64,000 nt of DNA from Macrothele yani (GCA_039090855.1 CM077011.1:20027001-20091000); one strand, 5' to 3'. Counted from the first letter of the stretch, positions 33,878-45,089 are shown. The notes: generated by a model from the sequence alone, not told the origin. Made by a program: numbers and translations.

Positions 33878-34145
33878 CTCTTTCCTATCTTAGTTTCGTG
33901 ACCATTGTCATAGCACTTTCAGCTGGTAATCAGTCAGAAAGGATTATTGTCAATCATTTTCCTAATGATCACTTCCAATAATAAGCCTATGGGGGAAACC
34001 AACGCTTTCTGACACGGAGAATTACTCGTCTCAACTCGTTATGTCCACTTCTTAGACAGCAAATATTCTGTAGTAGCTCAAGCTGATTTCAGCCCATTAT
34101 TCTAATCCCGAGTTAATTTATTCCAGCCTGTTAAACGTTTAGGAA
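33878..34145 (-). repeat. unclassified repeat (family X2), reverse copy
   Basis: The complement of this stretch matches 43053-43290 and 56530-56740: AATTAACTCGGGATTAG, GGGCTGAAATCAGCT, and the end GATGATTGACA-like core. It has no gene and no clear ends. Confidence 0.6.
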
Positions 34146-34149
34146 TCAT

Positions 34150-34625
34150 CCGACTTCGCGTTACTTCAGTGCTGTTCCTTTCTATTAAGTATCCTATATA
34201 TGATTACTCAAGTCAGGCTTTTCTGTTCCCATCTGCGCAAATGCTTTATTACATGCTTTTAATTTTTCAATATGTTTAGAGCTGTTTTGCGGTATGATGA
34301 ATTTTTCCAACCAAACGTTCCAACCTAAAAAGTTCGAATATTTTAGTGTTTCATCTCTTTCAAGTTACAGCGCTGTAAGACGTAAGCTCAGCTGGAAGGA
34401 ATACATCATTGATCTGAGGATTTTAATGTAAGTTCCATTATTGTTAATTCTGCTATTGGTTAATGAAATTTAGAAAACACCATAGTGGATGTTCTAAGAA
34501 ATTATGTTAGACAGCCTTGTTATTGGATGCCGAAACGGATTCATATTAAAGCTACTTTAGAAGATTTATTACGCAAAGTCTTTCATTAACAAGTTTTCAA
34601 ATTATACATTTCAGTCAATAACATC
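34150..34625. other. AT-rich spacer
   Basis: Nothing recognised. Confidence 0.4.
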
Positions 34626-34629
34626 GATC

Positions 34630-34910
34630 CGTGGGGGTCTAGGGCGCGAGCTTCTGCTCTCTTTCTCTGCAAGGGCTGGGTTTGGATCTCAGGTTAGGAC
34701 ATGAAGTTGTGTTCGGTGTTGGTTGTCTTCCTTCGTTACCAGGTGACAGTCTTGTAATTTAACGTAAACTTAACACTGAGGCACCGTCGTTTTTTTTGGG
34801 CCAACGTTAAATTGCAAGACTGCGCTAACTGAGCAGTCTCTATAAATTTGGAAAATTACTATACTTATAACTTTAGATGATCATTAGGTGTCGTTAAATC
34901 CCTAAACAAA
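34630..34910 (+). repeat. tRNA-like/SINE-like relic with hairpin
   Basis: The head GTGGGGGTCTAGGGCGCGAG and GGGTTTGGATCTCAGG look like worn A and B boxes, followed by GTTGTGTTCGGTGTTGG as in SINE1. A 19-bp inverted pair (CAGTCTTGTAATTTAACGT and its near complement) lies at about 34748 and 34804. Confidence 0.45.
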
Positions 34911-35744
34911 ATAACAACAATAAGAACATCGGTCACTCACTACGTAGAGGTTGACTTTTTTCAAATTCTAATAGCTGGCGCAAACCTCAGATACTTAGCA
35001 ACTTTACTTCTGCATTCCACTAGTCGATAAGCTATTATGTTTTTGCTCTAGGAACATTCTCTACTTATCATTTCCATTATCATTTAAAACAGCACTAAAA
35101 GCTTCTGTTGATCACCTAGAACGAGTGTCATTCAGAGACACATCCACTTTTCTTTCGCCAGTCTCGATTACCTTGGTAACTTAAGCAGTCGTGACTTCGC
35201 ATTTAGCTCATGGCTAGGCAAAAGGATTCTCTCTTTGTATCAGCTAATTTAGTGACATAGCTGGCTGATCTTAACGGTCTTTTCAATTGGTTAAAAGCGA
35301 TTTAATGCATTCAACTGACGTTTTTGCATGAATTTCTAGGAACTGTTTCTGCAAAGAGCTTTATCAAACGGTTTAGTATTTACGCTTCCAGTTTTTTCTT
35401 ACCCGCTCTTCTTACGTGCCTACGATTTCGACTTTTATCCTTCCATTTGAGAGAAAGGATAGGGATCAGTTTGCAAATCAATCTATCAACCACTTAGGAT
35501 GCTTTTAAGCGTGGAACTGATTCGAATCCAAAAGTGGTCGAACAAATGTACACTGTTCTTAATGGAAATGCTGCTGTCCAAAAGCAAGCGAACAAATATT
35601 TATGTCTTTATTTTTTTTTGTGTGCTTGCAGGTTAACCATTCTATTAAAAAAAATATTCTCGTTTTTCCTTTTTTCTGTAACCTGAGATAGTTATGAAAA
35701 TTAAAGATTGAACGCTACCTAGGGATTTGTCAGCTCCTTAGAAA
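34911..35744. other. AT-rich spacer
   Basis: Nothing recognised. Confidence 0.4.
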
Positions 35745-35890
35745 ACCTTTAATTAATTCACACAATTCACGTGGATTAGGAACATCAAACAGAAGTCATC
35801 GTTCTTTCCACGTTTATAAGTGAGTCACGGAAAAATTATCTTCGACAGCCACCGGGAATCGAACCAGGGTCTTCCAGTTACGCGCCAGAC
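35745..35890 (-). mobile_element. SINE3 copy
   Basis: On the minus strand a tRNA-like head (GCGTAACTGGAAGACCCTGG, B box GGTTCGATTCCCGG) is followed by a short body with CCGTGACTCACTTATAAACG. It matches 44935-45085 and the two arms of the palindrome at 44548-44810. Confidence 0.75.
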
Positions 35891-36066
35891 GGAGGAAACA
35901 AAGGCGTGAAATGTATCACATGGATATCAAAGAACGAAATACGGGATTACACCATTGTACAACACAAATTTTGAATCATGAAAGAAATACGGGATTACAC
36001 CTTATAATACAAATTTTCAAGATGACAGTCCGATCCTTGGTGTAAATGTGACAAGTTAGATGTTTT

Positions 36067-36300
36067 TCAAACACTTGAAAATAAATTTCGTCGTCCTGGA
36101 GCGGGAATCGAACTTCCATCTCCCGGATAGCCCCAGAGTATGCTAACCACTACATCACCCAGAACGACCAAGTTTCCGATTAATTTGAATATAACCATCA
36201 AAGGATTCGTTAGTCGAAGCAACCGGTATTCATATGATCGGGAGAGACAGGTTCGATTCCTGCTCCAGGACGACGAAATTTTCAAGTTTTCGAATGTTAT
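36067..36300. repeat. inverted pair of tRNA-like sequences
   Basis: Outer arms of ~50 bp are complementary (AATTTCGTCGTCCTGGAGC at the left; GCTCCAGGACGACGAAATT at the right). Each arm continues into a tRNA-like unit with a B box (AGTTCGATTCC on the minus strand, GGTTCGATTCC on the plus strand). The left unit also has an A-box-like GATGTAGTGGTTAGCA. The two units differ in the middle. Confidence 0.7.
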
Positions 36301-36429
36301 CTAACTTACTATTCATGTCATTTTTACACCAAAAAACGGATTAACAACTTCAAAATTTGTAAGGCACTCAAAGCCAAGCGACAAGTGTGACTTATCGTTC
36401 TAATTTTGAGGAAAACGAATAGCATAAAA

Positions 36430-36640
36430 CACAGCATAAATCAATTTATTCTGTAGCATAATAGGGTATGTATAAGTCGCCAAGTTTCTCTCTCCACTGG
36501 TAGGCATCTTTTAAGGCAGCTGCTTTCGCTTTCCACTGGGAGGCTTTTTCGAGGCAGCTGTGAGCCGTTGCCTTGAAAAGGCCCCCCAGTGGGTAGCATA
36601 AAGCTTTGTGACTTAGATAGACTATTCGAAAAAAAAAAAA
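36430..36640. repeat. short direct repeats and poly(A)
   Basis: Two ~40-bp direct repeats (CTCCACTGG.AGGC.TTTT and AAGGCAGCTG parts) lie between 36490 and 36570, with an inverted relative near 36580. A poly(A) run ends at about 36644. The class is unknown; it could be the end of a retroposed sequence. Confidence 0.35.
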
Positions 36641-36973
36641 AAAATGGGGCACCCAAAAGGAATAATCCAATCCAGCCCAAAATCGGTATGTGCAGTTAAC
36701 ATGTATAGGGAAGAAAAATATTGAAATCCCAGAGCAGTTGTACTGTTTATTCGAATAAAACAGCTACACGAATGGAACAAGTCAGTACGTTGTAGAGCCC
36801 TCTCTGGCTCGGAAACACACGGTCACCCGGCGCAGCATAGACGCATACAGTTCAGGGATATCGTCCTAAAGTAGAACATGGTGTCCAAATTGCTGGCCAG
36901 TTTCCCAACATTCCGAGATAGCCGTAGGTGGCTCACCATTATGTCCCAAACATGTTCTATAGGTCGAGTGATC

Positions 36974-37206
36974 GCCGCCCCGGTGGCGCAGTGGTCTAAG
37001 GCGTTGGCCACTGATCATTCGTCCGTAAGGGGTCCGGGTTCGAATCCCGGTCAGGCATGGATGTTGTGTTTGTCTTACGGCACTGGTTCTTTCCCTTCCC
37101 TGGAACCAGTGACCCTAAATTAGGGACGGGCGACTGCTTGTAGACCATTGAGTTGCTCACGGTGGTCGTAAAACCTCCAAAAAAAAAAAAAAAAAAAAAA
37201 AAAAAT
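36974..37206 (+). mobile_element. SINE1 copy
   Basis: Full-length head with B box GGTTCGAATCC and a ~28-base A tail. The 11-bp target duplication GTCGAGTGATC flanks it (36963-36973, 37207-37217). It sits in the Tc1 transposase gene. Confidence 0.92.
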
Positions 37207-37324
37207 GTCGAGTGATCGGGGTAGCCATCTAAGGGTGTCGACATTGCGGAGGAAGGCCTGCTACAGTCGTGCCGTGTGTGGCCGGGAATTATCCTGTTGA
37301 ACAATTTTTTGGTGATGCTGGAGA

Positions 37325-37470
37325 CAAGATTGGTAACAAAATATCGTCGACGTACAATCGCAACAAAATGTCGTCGACGTACAGTTGAGCACAGTTGCTA
37401 CAAAATGTCGTCGACGTACAGTTGAGCCGCTAAATGCAACAGAATGTCGTCGACGTACAGTTGAGTCGCG
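37325..37470 (+). repeat. four tandem copies of a GTCGTCGACGTAC unit
   Basis: The block CAACAAAATGTCGTCGACGT followed by ACAGTTGAG recurs four times at ~35-45 bp spacing, with a perfect TCGTCGACGT-type palindromic core. It appears to have expanded inside a transposase pseudogene. Confidence 0.8.
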
Positions 37471-38535
37471 AGGGTGCTGCGGAGGACTACCAAGGGTGTC
37501 CGGCTATCCTAGGAAATGGCTCACCAGAGAGTTAGTCTCGGTGTACGAGCAGTGTGTCGTTGCACTCTAAAAACCAGATCCGTGCGCTGACCGGCTAATA
37601 GGTGCTGGTCAACGGCGCCAAGTGGTAAACCGTGACTCATCACTGAAGACAGCACGACCCCACTGGACACTATCCCACGTTGATCGGGCATAACATCGCT
37701 GTAAGTGGTGCCGGAGATACTCACTGGTCAATGGTAGACTGCGGAATGTCCTCCTTGATTCCAGTTCTCGTGCCGCAAGTCATCTCGCAACTGTCTGCGT
37801 AGGCACTTCTTACTTGCAGATGACGCAGCTTGATCACAGATGGTCGAAAGCGAGGAAATCGGGTTTGTTCTTGAGGCTCACATTGTCGAGTGATCCTCGC
37901 GTTCTGTCGTTGCCCTCGGACGTCCACTGCTCGCTTGCATCTGGGTTACGCCCTTCTGGACCCATGGGATTCAACTTCGTCATATTGCCGCGTCGCTCCG
38001 ACGGAACCAACTGGCCTTTCTCAGCCCAATTTTGCGTCCTATCTCCAACTCGCCCAACCTCACGTATTGTGCACGAATCCGACGTCGTGACATCCTCACA
38101 CTGCGTGGATGTTAATGCAACTGCAATCCGCTGTCACAATTGCTCCTGGGTACGAGCTTTGCTCTTGATGCACCCTTCTGGACGCGATGTTCACATGCGC
38201 TGTGGTGGGGACATTTTTACGTCTTTGGTCGCTATTTTTTCATTTATTTCCATATTCGGCCATGAGGTGCTTACATGCGGAGTTTCTTCAAGATCGACCT
38301 ACTTTATTGCATTGCTTCATTTCCTTTTTGTCAAAGAGTGTATATACTGTATTAAGCTGCTAAATAATTGGATTTATACTACATTAAAGGCGTTTTGATC
38401 CTGTACAGCAGGCGTACTCTTAACTGTTAGCAATAATATTGAATTAAAAGAAATCTTGTTTTAGAATTAGGCATGAATTAAAAAAACTATTTTTAAAAAC
38501 TCTTTTCCTAAAATTCCTTGTAAAAAAAAGTTAAT

Positions 38536-38752
38536 GCCGCCCCTGTGGCGCATTGGTCTAAGCGATGACTACAGACCATTCGTCCAAGATGGGTCGAGGT
38601 TTAAATCCCGGTGTGGCATGGATGTTGTGTTTGTCTTACGGCTCTTGTTCTCTCCCTTTCTTGGGACTAGTGGCCGTAAATTAGGCAAGGGCGACTTCTT
38701 ATAGCCCATTAAGTTACTCACGGTGGTCGTTAATCCAACAATAAAAAGAAAA
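38536..38752 (+). mobile_element. SINE1 copy
   Basis: Head GCCGCCCCTGTGGCGCATTG and a worn B box (GGTTTAAATCC), then the standard body. More diverged than the copies at 33314 and 36974. Confidence 0.85.
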
Positions 38753-38754
38753 CA

Positions 38755-39055
38755 TTTTTCTAAGACAAACATAGTTTTATTTTATGAAAGCGTATATAAT
38801 TTTCACACGTGGGAAAGGCAGTAATGATTCAAAAAAAAAACATTTTTTTCTTTACGTATAACAACAGTCTTTGGGTCGCCTGAATTTGGAGCATGCACCT
38901 ATTAGCAAATTCATTGCTTCGGAGAAAGCACTGCTACACTACTACTCTAAGAACGAATACAGCATCCATAGAAATAAATAGGAAGCAAATACCTGAAAGT
39001 ATAAATACCTGACAAACACATGAAACGCTTATGTATATCATTGTCGGAATATACA
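38755..39055. other. AT-rich spacer
   Basis: Nothing recognised. Confidence 0.4.
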
Positions 39056-39059
39056 CATG

Positions 39060-39830
39060 CCGGCCACTGGATTAGAAACTTTTATTTAATACCGGATGGG
39101 ACACTCTTTAGCCCGAATTACAGCACGTTTCCGGTTTATTATGGGTCCCACAAACATTTGGATTACATCTACGTATACAGCATACCAGGCGTTTACCGGG
39201 GAGTCATTTATCTGTCTTATATTTGCGGGAAGAATGCTTCACTCCCGCATCTGTTTTTTTAACATATCCCAAACATTCTTGATGGGATTCAGATCCAGGC
39301 TTCGTGGTGGCCAGGAAAGATGGTGGAAGTCCCTATCATGCTCGTGAACCACTGATTAACACACCTTGGACAGTAGCATTGTCGTCCTTGAACGGCTGTC
39401 ACCTGTTGGATAGAAAGTCAGCTTGTAGGATGGACTTAATCTGCACCGATATTTAGATAATACTTGTCGGACACCCGACCTTCCAGAAATAGCAGAGGTC
39501 CCGTTAATTACCAACAGGACGTGCCCCATAACATGACAGCATCTTCGGAACCTTGAGTAGTCTTTACAGGGCAAAATGAGTCCATGGCTTCATGAGGCTC
39601 CCGCCAAACACTCGGCGTGCCGTCCGTGCAGAGCAACGTGAACCGCGACTCGTCGGACCACATTACTTTTTCCATGTCTTCCAGTGAACAGTCACGGTGT
39701 TCCTGACAACGCTGTAGACGGAATTTCCGGCTCTTCTCAGAAATCGGTGTTTTCCGTATCGGCATGCGGTTACCTGTACTAATACCTTTCGACTCCCTGA
39801 GTATAGTTCGCTGAGATAGGTGTCAGAAAG
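39060..39830 (-). pseudogene. Tc1-like transposase relic
   Basis: The minus strand from 39765 to 39508 reads EDMEKVMWSDESRFTLLCTD (first Asp) and continues to VMLWGTSCW. Near 39300-39260 SLDLNPIKNVWDML matches the SPDLNPIEHVWD motif. The second Asp region is not recognisable. Ends were not identified. Confidence 0.75.
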
Positions 39831-39839
39831 AGCCTTCAT

Positions 39840-40148
39840 TTAATGTCTATAGAGATTTGTAGATGATTCATTTGTAGAGAAGGTTTGCACGGACAAACAA
39901 ACCTAAGATAGTTTGTTTCTCCATAAAGAATTTCTCAGGCGACGGCATTCCTGACAGATTGTGCTGCGTAGTTAGGCCTCTTAGACAAGCAATATGGGCT
40001 CTGTGCACAGTAATTAAGGACCCAAGATATCTCACCTTCTGAGAAACCACTCTGTTTTCAAAATAGTTGCTCCAACCATACGGGCATCAAACTCCGAAGA
40101 ACCCTTTGTTTTTCCATTGTTATCAATACTAGTGACAAGTACCAGTCT
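39840..40148. other. spacer
   Basis: Nothing recognised. Confidence 0.35.
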
Positions 40149-40152
40149 TATA

Positions 40153-41288
40153 CAAAATCGTATCAGAATAATATGACCACCCCGGATCACGGTGAACCAC
40201 CCTAGGCGCGTCATAGAGTGCACGTGATGAGGTCGCCCACACGGGAATATAAGCGGCCGGTCAGGACAGATAATCTATGAGCACACTGGGTACAAGTAGT
40301 GATTTTAAGGACGTTCAGAAATAAATGATCATCGGCTACCCCGCCAAGGTTCGATACATCTGTGGAAACTTCGTGTGCTGTTCGCGAGGTGCTGTAGTAA
40401 AGGTGTACCAAGAACGGACCGCTGGCACACCGAGTACCTCCCAACGTCATAACTGTGGAGACCCAAAGGCCATCGACCCTCACACAGTGCAGCAATCGAC
40501 CACGCAAAGAAACGCTGGGGCACCCAGTTCCATGTCCCCGATAACAGTAGAGCGAACCCTGTTACGCATGGGTCTCTAGAGTCGACGGTGCGTCAAGGCG
40601 CCCAGGTTGACCCAGGCCCATCGGTAACGACGCCTGCAGTTCGCACGGGACTATCGTCATTGGAGAGTAGAAGAGCGGAAAAGGTTGCCTTTCCCGACGA
40701 ATCGAGGTTTCTACTCCACGGAAGTGACAGGAGTGGCGGATACGGCGTCAGACACACGATAACCAACAGCTGGACACGCTTGTCGGAAAGTATAGGACGG
40801 CGGTGTAAGCATGCACATCTGGGGGATGTTTTTATGGTATGACCTCAGACACCTGGTACCACTATACAGGCCCTGAATGCGAGCAACTACCTGTCCATCC
40901 TCGCTGACCACATGCATCCCTTCATGTTGGACGTTTTCCCTGGTGGTGATGGTGTCTATCAACAGGACAATGCGCCGTCTCTAAGGGTGTGAGTGGCTGG
41001 TTCCAGAATTTCGACAGCGATGTCTCCGTTTTCCCTTGGCCTGGTGAAATCGCCCGACCTCGATCCACTAGAGTACTTGTGGAACTATTTAAAACCACAG
41101 GATCGACGTGCCGAAACCAAGTCCTCTCCGTGACGTCCGTGTTCTTCTACGGTCCGAATAGGGACATGTGCCTCTGTAAACCTTCTAGGGGCTCATTGCG
41201 TCATGCCACGCTGTATCGCCGCTGTCATTCAAGCCCAGGGTAGTTATTCTCATGATTAGGTAGGTGGTCATATTCTGATACGACAGTG
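40153..41288 (+). mobile_element. Tc1-like element, about 1.14 kb
   Basis: Ends share TCGTATCAGAATA and ATATGACCACC in inverted orientation (40160-40182 and 41262-41285), with TA at both edges. The plus strand shows a worn N-terminus (CCSRGAVVKVYQERTAG near 40370-40430), RVAFPDESRFLLHGSD (first Asp, 40680-40730), YQQDNAPS (second Asp, near 40960) and RPRSTRVLVELF, a worn form of SPDLDPLEYLW. Not functional. Confidence 0.8.
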
Positions 41289-41289
41289 T

Positions 41290-42030
41290 ATAGTTGACTA
41301 AATTACTTGTGACACACGAAACCACATATTTAACATATCTCCTTTGCAAGTGACCTGAACATACGTCTGCAAGAAAGTATATAATTCACTTGGTGTGTGT
41401 ATGCCGTACATTTTGCTGTTTTCTATATAACCATCTTTCAGAAAACTTGAATCTCCATGGAATGGGAATCGAACCTGCATCGCCAGATTTACGTTCCGGT
41501 ATGCTACCATTATCCCACCCACAACAACAATCTAAGCAACTGAAGCTTATCAGATGTATTCCGTACGTGTGCTATTCCAATCAGTCCTGCTTTATCGTGG
41601 CGTCGACGACCATTTCTCGTTTAGGTACGGATGAAGGTCAATTGAACTGCAATGTTACAGACCGTAGAAGTAACTGTGAAAAGTCTTGCTTGGAATTCGA
41701 ACTAGGTTCTGTCTCCCTGGTGACGTTCTGTACTTTGCATAACAGAACGGTTACTCACAGAGACATTTAAAAATGTTGTTTGTATATTTTGCTATTCATG
41801 TGGAACGTTTGTAGGAGAGATTTACAGACAATCGGTTTCAAATCACTGATACATCACCGCCACCCTACTTTCATGGTGACTCTGATGAGCATAATAACCA
41901 AAATGTCTGCACAACCAGATTTCTTTTACTACAAGTGTGACCTGAAAGTAAGCAAATACATTATATTTCTTCAGTACAGCTGTAAGGATGCATGGTGAGA
42001 CGGTCGAACTGCATCATAGTAGGAGAACAG
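41290..42030. other. spacer with one tRNA-like piece
   Basis: A minus-strand tRNA-like segment lies at about 41455-41515 (GGTTCGATTCCCATTCC with TGGTAGCATACCGG as a possible A box). The rest is not recognised. Confidence 0.45.
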
Positions 42031-42036
42031 AAGTGG

Positions 42037-42905
42037 GTTTTTTTACGCTTTCCAACCGTAGGTTGAAGAAGCGTATATGCTCCAGCTTTGGCCGTCTGTC
42101 CGTACGCACAATAACTAGAGAAAAAATTATTCGATTTCGATGAAATTTTAGTATACTATAGGGTACCACTAGGGACGAACCCTATCGAAAATGGGCGAAT
42201 TGGGGTCTGGACAAAGGAGCGGGATCCATTCCATTGCCCTTATGCCTCATAACTTGAGAAAAAATGGTTGGATTTCGATGAAATTTTAGTATGTGGTAGG
42301 GGACCACCCGGGGACGAACCCTATTAAAAATGGGTGAAATGGGGTCAAAGGCTAGGACATAGGAGCGGAATCCATTTCATTGCCCTTATGCGCAATAACG
42401 TGCGTAAATAAGGTTTGATTTAAATGACATTTTAGTATGTAGTAGGGAACCACTTGGGGACGAACCTTATTGAAGATGGGAGAAATGGGGTCAAAGGTCA
42501 GGACATAGAGCGGGATCCATTCCATTGCCGTTATGCGTCATAACTTGTGTAAATATGGTTTGATTTCAATGACATTTTAGTATGTGCTATGAGACCACCT
42601 GGGGACGAACCATATTGAAGATGAGCGAAATGGGGTCAAAGATCAGGACATAGGATCGGGATCCATTCCATCGCCCTTATGAGTTATAACGTATGTAAAA
42701 ATGCTTCGATTGAGACAAAACTGTCATGTTTTTCCGAAAGTATACTTTACCGGTTCTGTTGAATAACATAAATAGGGTCAAAGGTCAGGTCATAGCAGCG
42801 AGATTTTTTCTACCGCCATTATCCTCATAACTTGAGTAATGATTTCTAGCATGTTGGAAAGAGTATCATACTTAGTGCATTGCATGATTTTACTAACTTT
42901 TTTCT
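42037..42905 (+). repeat. dispersed element with internal ~142-bp tandem repeats
   Basis: Edges match the copy at 62785-63100: left TACGCTTTCCAACCGTA and GTCTGTCCGT, right ACCGGTTCTGTTGAATA through GCATTGCATGATTTTACTAA. Here four tandem units of 139-146 bp are inserted (GGGACGAACC at 42171, 42311, 42457, 42602). Each unit also carries TTTTAGTATG and AAATGGGGTC. No coding sequence was seen. Internal minisatellites are common in Helentron-like elements, but the class is unproven. Confidence 0.75.
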
Positions 42906-43052
42906 TTTTGTTTGGGGGTATAGCGACCATCGTGAGGCACTGCATGGACTATAAGGGTCGCCCGTCACTATTTTAACGCCACTGGTTTCAAGAAGATGAT
43001 ACCGGGACTCGGGCAAATGTTCAGAAGCCAGCTGTTAACTCTTTAACCGGCT
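42905..43052 (-). mobile_element. SINE1 relic
   Basis: The complement contains worn SINE1 body (AGTGGCGTTAAAATAGTGAC, and the CATCGTGAGGCACTG-type tail side). The head is nearly gone. Confidence 0.5.
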
Positions 43053-43440
43053 GGAAGGAATTAACTCAGGGTTAGCAAAATTGGCTGCAATCAGCTCGAA
43101 TAAATACATTCGCTGTCTAAAGAAGTTCGTCGAACGCTTCTGGAATAAGTGAACTTGTTCGTCTCAGAGCGATGCTTTCTCCTTAGCTTATCGAAGTGGT
43201 CATTTAGGGGGATGATTGACACTAAATGACCACCCCTAAATGACCACTTTGTTTTTAAAGTGGTCATTTAGGAGGATGATTGACACTAATCTTTCCTAAC
43301 TTAATATCCACTAAAACGTCTCTAAGAATGTCGACAAACCTAAGAAAATATGTTTGGGGTACTTGTTTTTAGCCAGTAGTACGTTGTCCTTATCAGGAGA
43401 ACAAGCCCTTCCCGATCATGTCTACTGTCGTGGAGCACCG
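43053..43440 (+). repeat. unclassified repeat (family X2)
   Basis: Matches 56530-56850 and the complement of 33878-34145: CTTTAACCGGCTGG, AATTAACTC.GGGTTA, ATTCGCTGTCTAA, GGGGGATGATTGACACTA. This copy has a 17-bp perfect inverted pair (AAGTGGTCATTTAGGGG at 43194-43210, complement at 43233-43249) and a second direct copy of that arm at ~43258. As at 56530, it directly follows the 5' tip of a reverse SINE1. Confidence 0.6.
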
Positions 43441-43689
43441 AACAGAAGACTATAGAAGCCACATCTTATCACTCGCGACAGGTTTATGTTCGGTACTGCT
43501 GAGGTGGGAGGATTAAAATATTGTTTTTTCGTAGCCTTCGTTAAATTCAGTTGCTATGCGAACAATCCCTGTTTGGAAAGCTTAGAAAAGTGTGGGCACC
43601 ATTTGATTCAGAAACTTCGGCCGCTTAAACCGTTAGAATATATAAATAAATACGGCTTGAATTGAAATGGGAGTATGAAGAATTATAAG

Positions 43690-44090
43690 CACTATCCCAT
43701 GTTAACGATGTGTTATTCAGAAACAACGGCGATGTACGCTTCAGATTATGATGACGTAAGAACATTATACATTTTCCTCTGTTAAGCACACTACGTTGAA
43801 CTGTGCTGGAGGATAAAGCCTGACCTGTGACAGGACTCCACTGCTGCACTAACACCATGGATGTCGCTGTGCGATCGGTCATTGCCATGCTGTAAAGGTG
43901 TATGTCATCCGGTGCAGTCGTGCGATTTTGCCCTCTATTTCCCGGATTTCTGAGCTTCCGAGCCTCATCTGTCCAGTGACGTCACGCATGCATCACTGCA
44001 CCGGCGTTTCGTTCCGTACGATGTGGTAGGAAGATCCAGCTTCTCTCAAAGTCCGTTATGTGTTCATAATGCTACCTTCTTCGCAGTAGC
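43690..44090 (-). pseudogene. Tc1-like transposase N-terminal relic
   Basis: The minus strand reads MAMTDRTATSMVLVQQWSPV and SSSTVQRSVLNRGK, similar to the second DNA-binding region of Tc1 transposases (…MDRTATSR.L.QE…V..RTVRRRL). No catalytic part follows. Confidence 0.5.
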
Positions 44091-44547
44091 GTAACTAGCA
44101 CAACGTGCGCCCTCCGCAAGGTTTACTTCGCGGCGCCCATAAGCACAAAATGTTTCCCAGGATTTAGAACACGAGGGATGATGTGTTTTTCGCGATATGT
44201 GTGTGTGTGTGTGGAAGGGGTGGGTGGGTAAGGTAGAGTGTCTGAAAAAGTAAAGGGTTACCTAAAGCTCTGTAAGTTTTAACTTTTTGAATTATTTTTG
44301 GAACAGAAATAATGTGTAAAGTTATTAATCGGCCAATCAGGATTGACACGGATTCAGCAAAACATATTTAAATAGTTGAGGTTAATAATTATAAGACTTC
44401 ATAATCACCTGTTTCCGAAGGGCTCAGTGTTTGTCAAATGACTGCTTCTAAACTTTGAATAACTGACGAGCTAAACAAATCATCACTCTTTTCATGAGAA
44501 ACGTCAGTTAGAGCCTAAAAGTCTCAGCGTAAAAAGAACTGTTTGGA
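44091..44547. other. spacer with GT run
   Basis: A GT repeat lies at about 44198-44212. Otherwise nothing recognised. Confidence 0.4.
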
Positions 44548-44810
44548 ATTAATACAGACATTTAACGTGGACCAGGAACATCAAACAAAGATCTTCGCTC
44601 TTTCCACGTTTATATGTAAGTCACGGAAAAATTCTCATTGGCCACCACCGGGAGTCAAACCCAGGGTCTTCCAGTTACGGTCCTCCAGGACCCTGGGTTC
44701 GACTCCCGGTGGCGGCCAATGAGAATTTTTCCGTGACTTACATATAAACGTGGAAAGAGCGAAAATCTTTGTTTGATGTTTCTTGTCCACATTTAAATGT
44801 CTGTATTAAT
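44548..44810. repeat. palindrome of two SINE3 copies
   Basis: Two SINE3 copies face head to head. Arms of ~115-125 bp run from ATTAATACAGACATTTAA at 44548 to its complement ending at 44810; each has the tRNA B box and the CCGTGACTTACATATAAACG body. The loop (about 44665-44685) holds the unequal ends of the tRNA heads. Confidence 0.88.
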
Positions 44811-44934
44811 TATTCATTCGCCTTCTAATTAATTCTTCAGTTGCTGCTTATCATCTTTGGAGAATCCCCAGCATAGTGCGGGGCTCCAAGAAGCAACCTG
44901 CCAAATTGGCTTGGCAGTTAGCGTGTGTGAGTCC

Positions 44935-45085
44935 GGAGGAATTCGAGGCCACTGTGGTGTAGCGGAAGCATATCCGGCGCGTAACTGGAAGACCCTGGGT
45001 TCGACTCCCGGTGGCGGCCAATGAGAATTTTTCCGTGACTTGCATATAAACGTGGAAAGTGCGAAGATCTTTGTTTAATGAACTG
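44935..45085 (+). mobile_element. SINE3 copy
   Basis: Complete tRNA-like head: GCCACTG/CGGTGGC acceptor pairing, GGTGTAGCGGAAGC as A box, T arm CTGGG/CCCGG around TTCGACT. The body CCAATGAGAATTTTTCCGTG follows. Only about 135 bp long. Confidence 0.82.
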
Positions 45086-45089
45086 TTTG

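Larger units (their letters stand above)
36780..38340 (-). mobile_element. Tc1-like element with SINE insertion and minisatellite
   Basis: The right end (complement CACTCTTTGACAAAAAGG) with TA at 38341-38342 matches the left end of the element at 3671. On the minus strand the transposase can be followed in pieces: a FSDESRFTTW motif near 37650, NRIIPGHTRH (worn QQDNARPH) near 37300-37270, and HVWD-type remnants. A SINE1 (36974-37206) and a small tandem repeat (37340-37465) interrupt the gene. The left end was not found. Confidence 0.75.
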
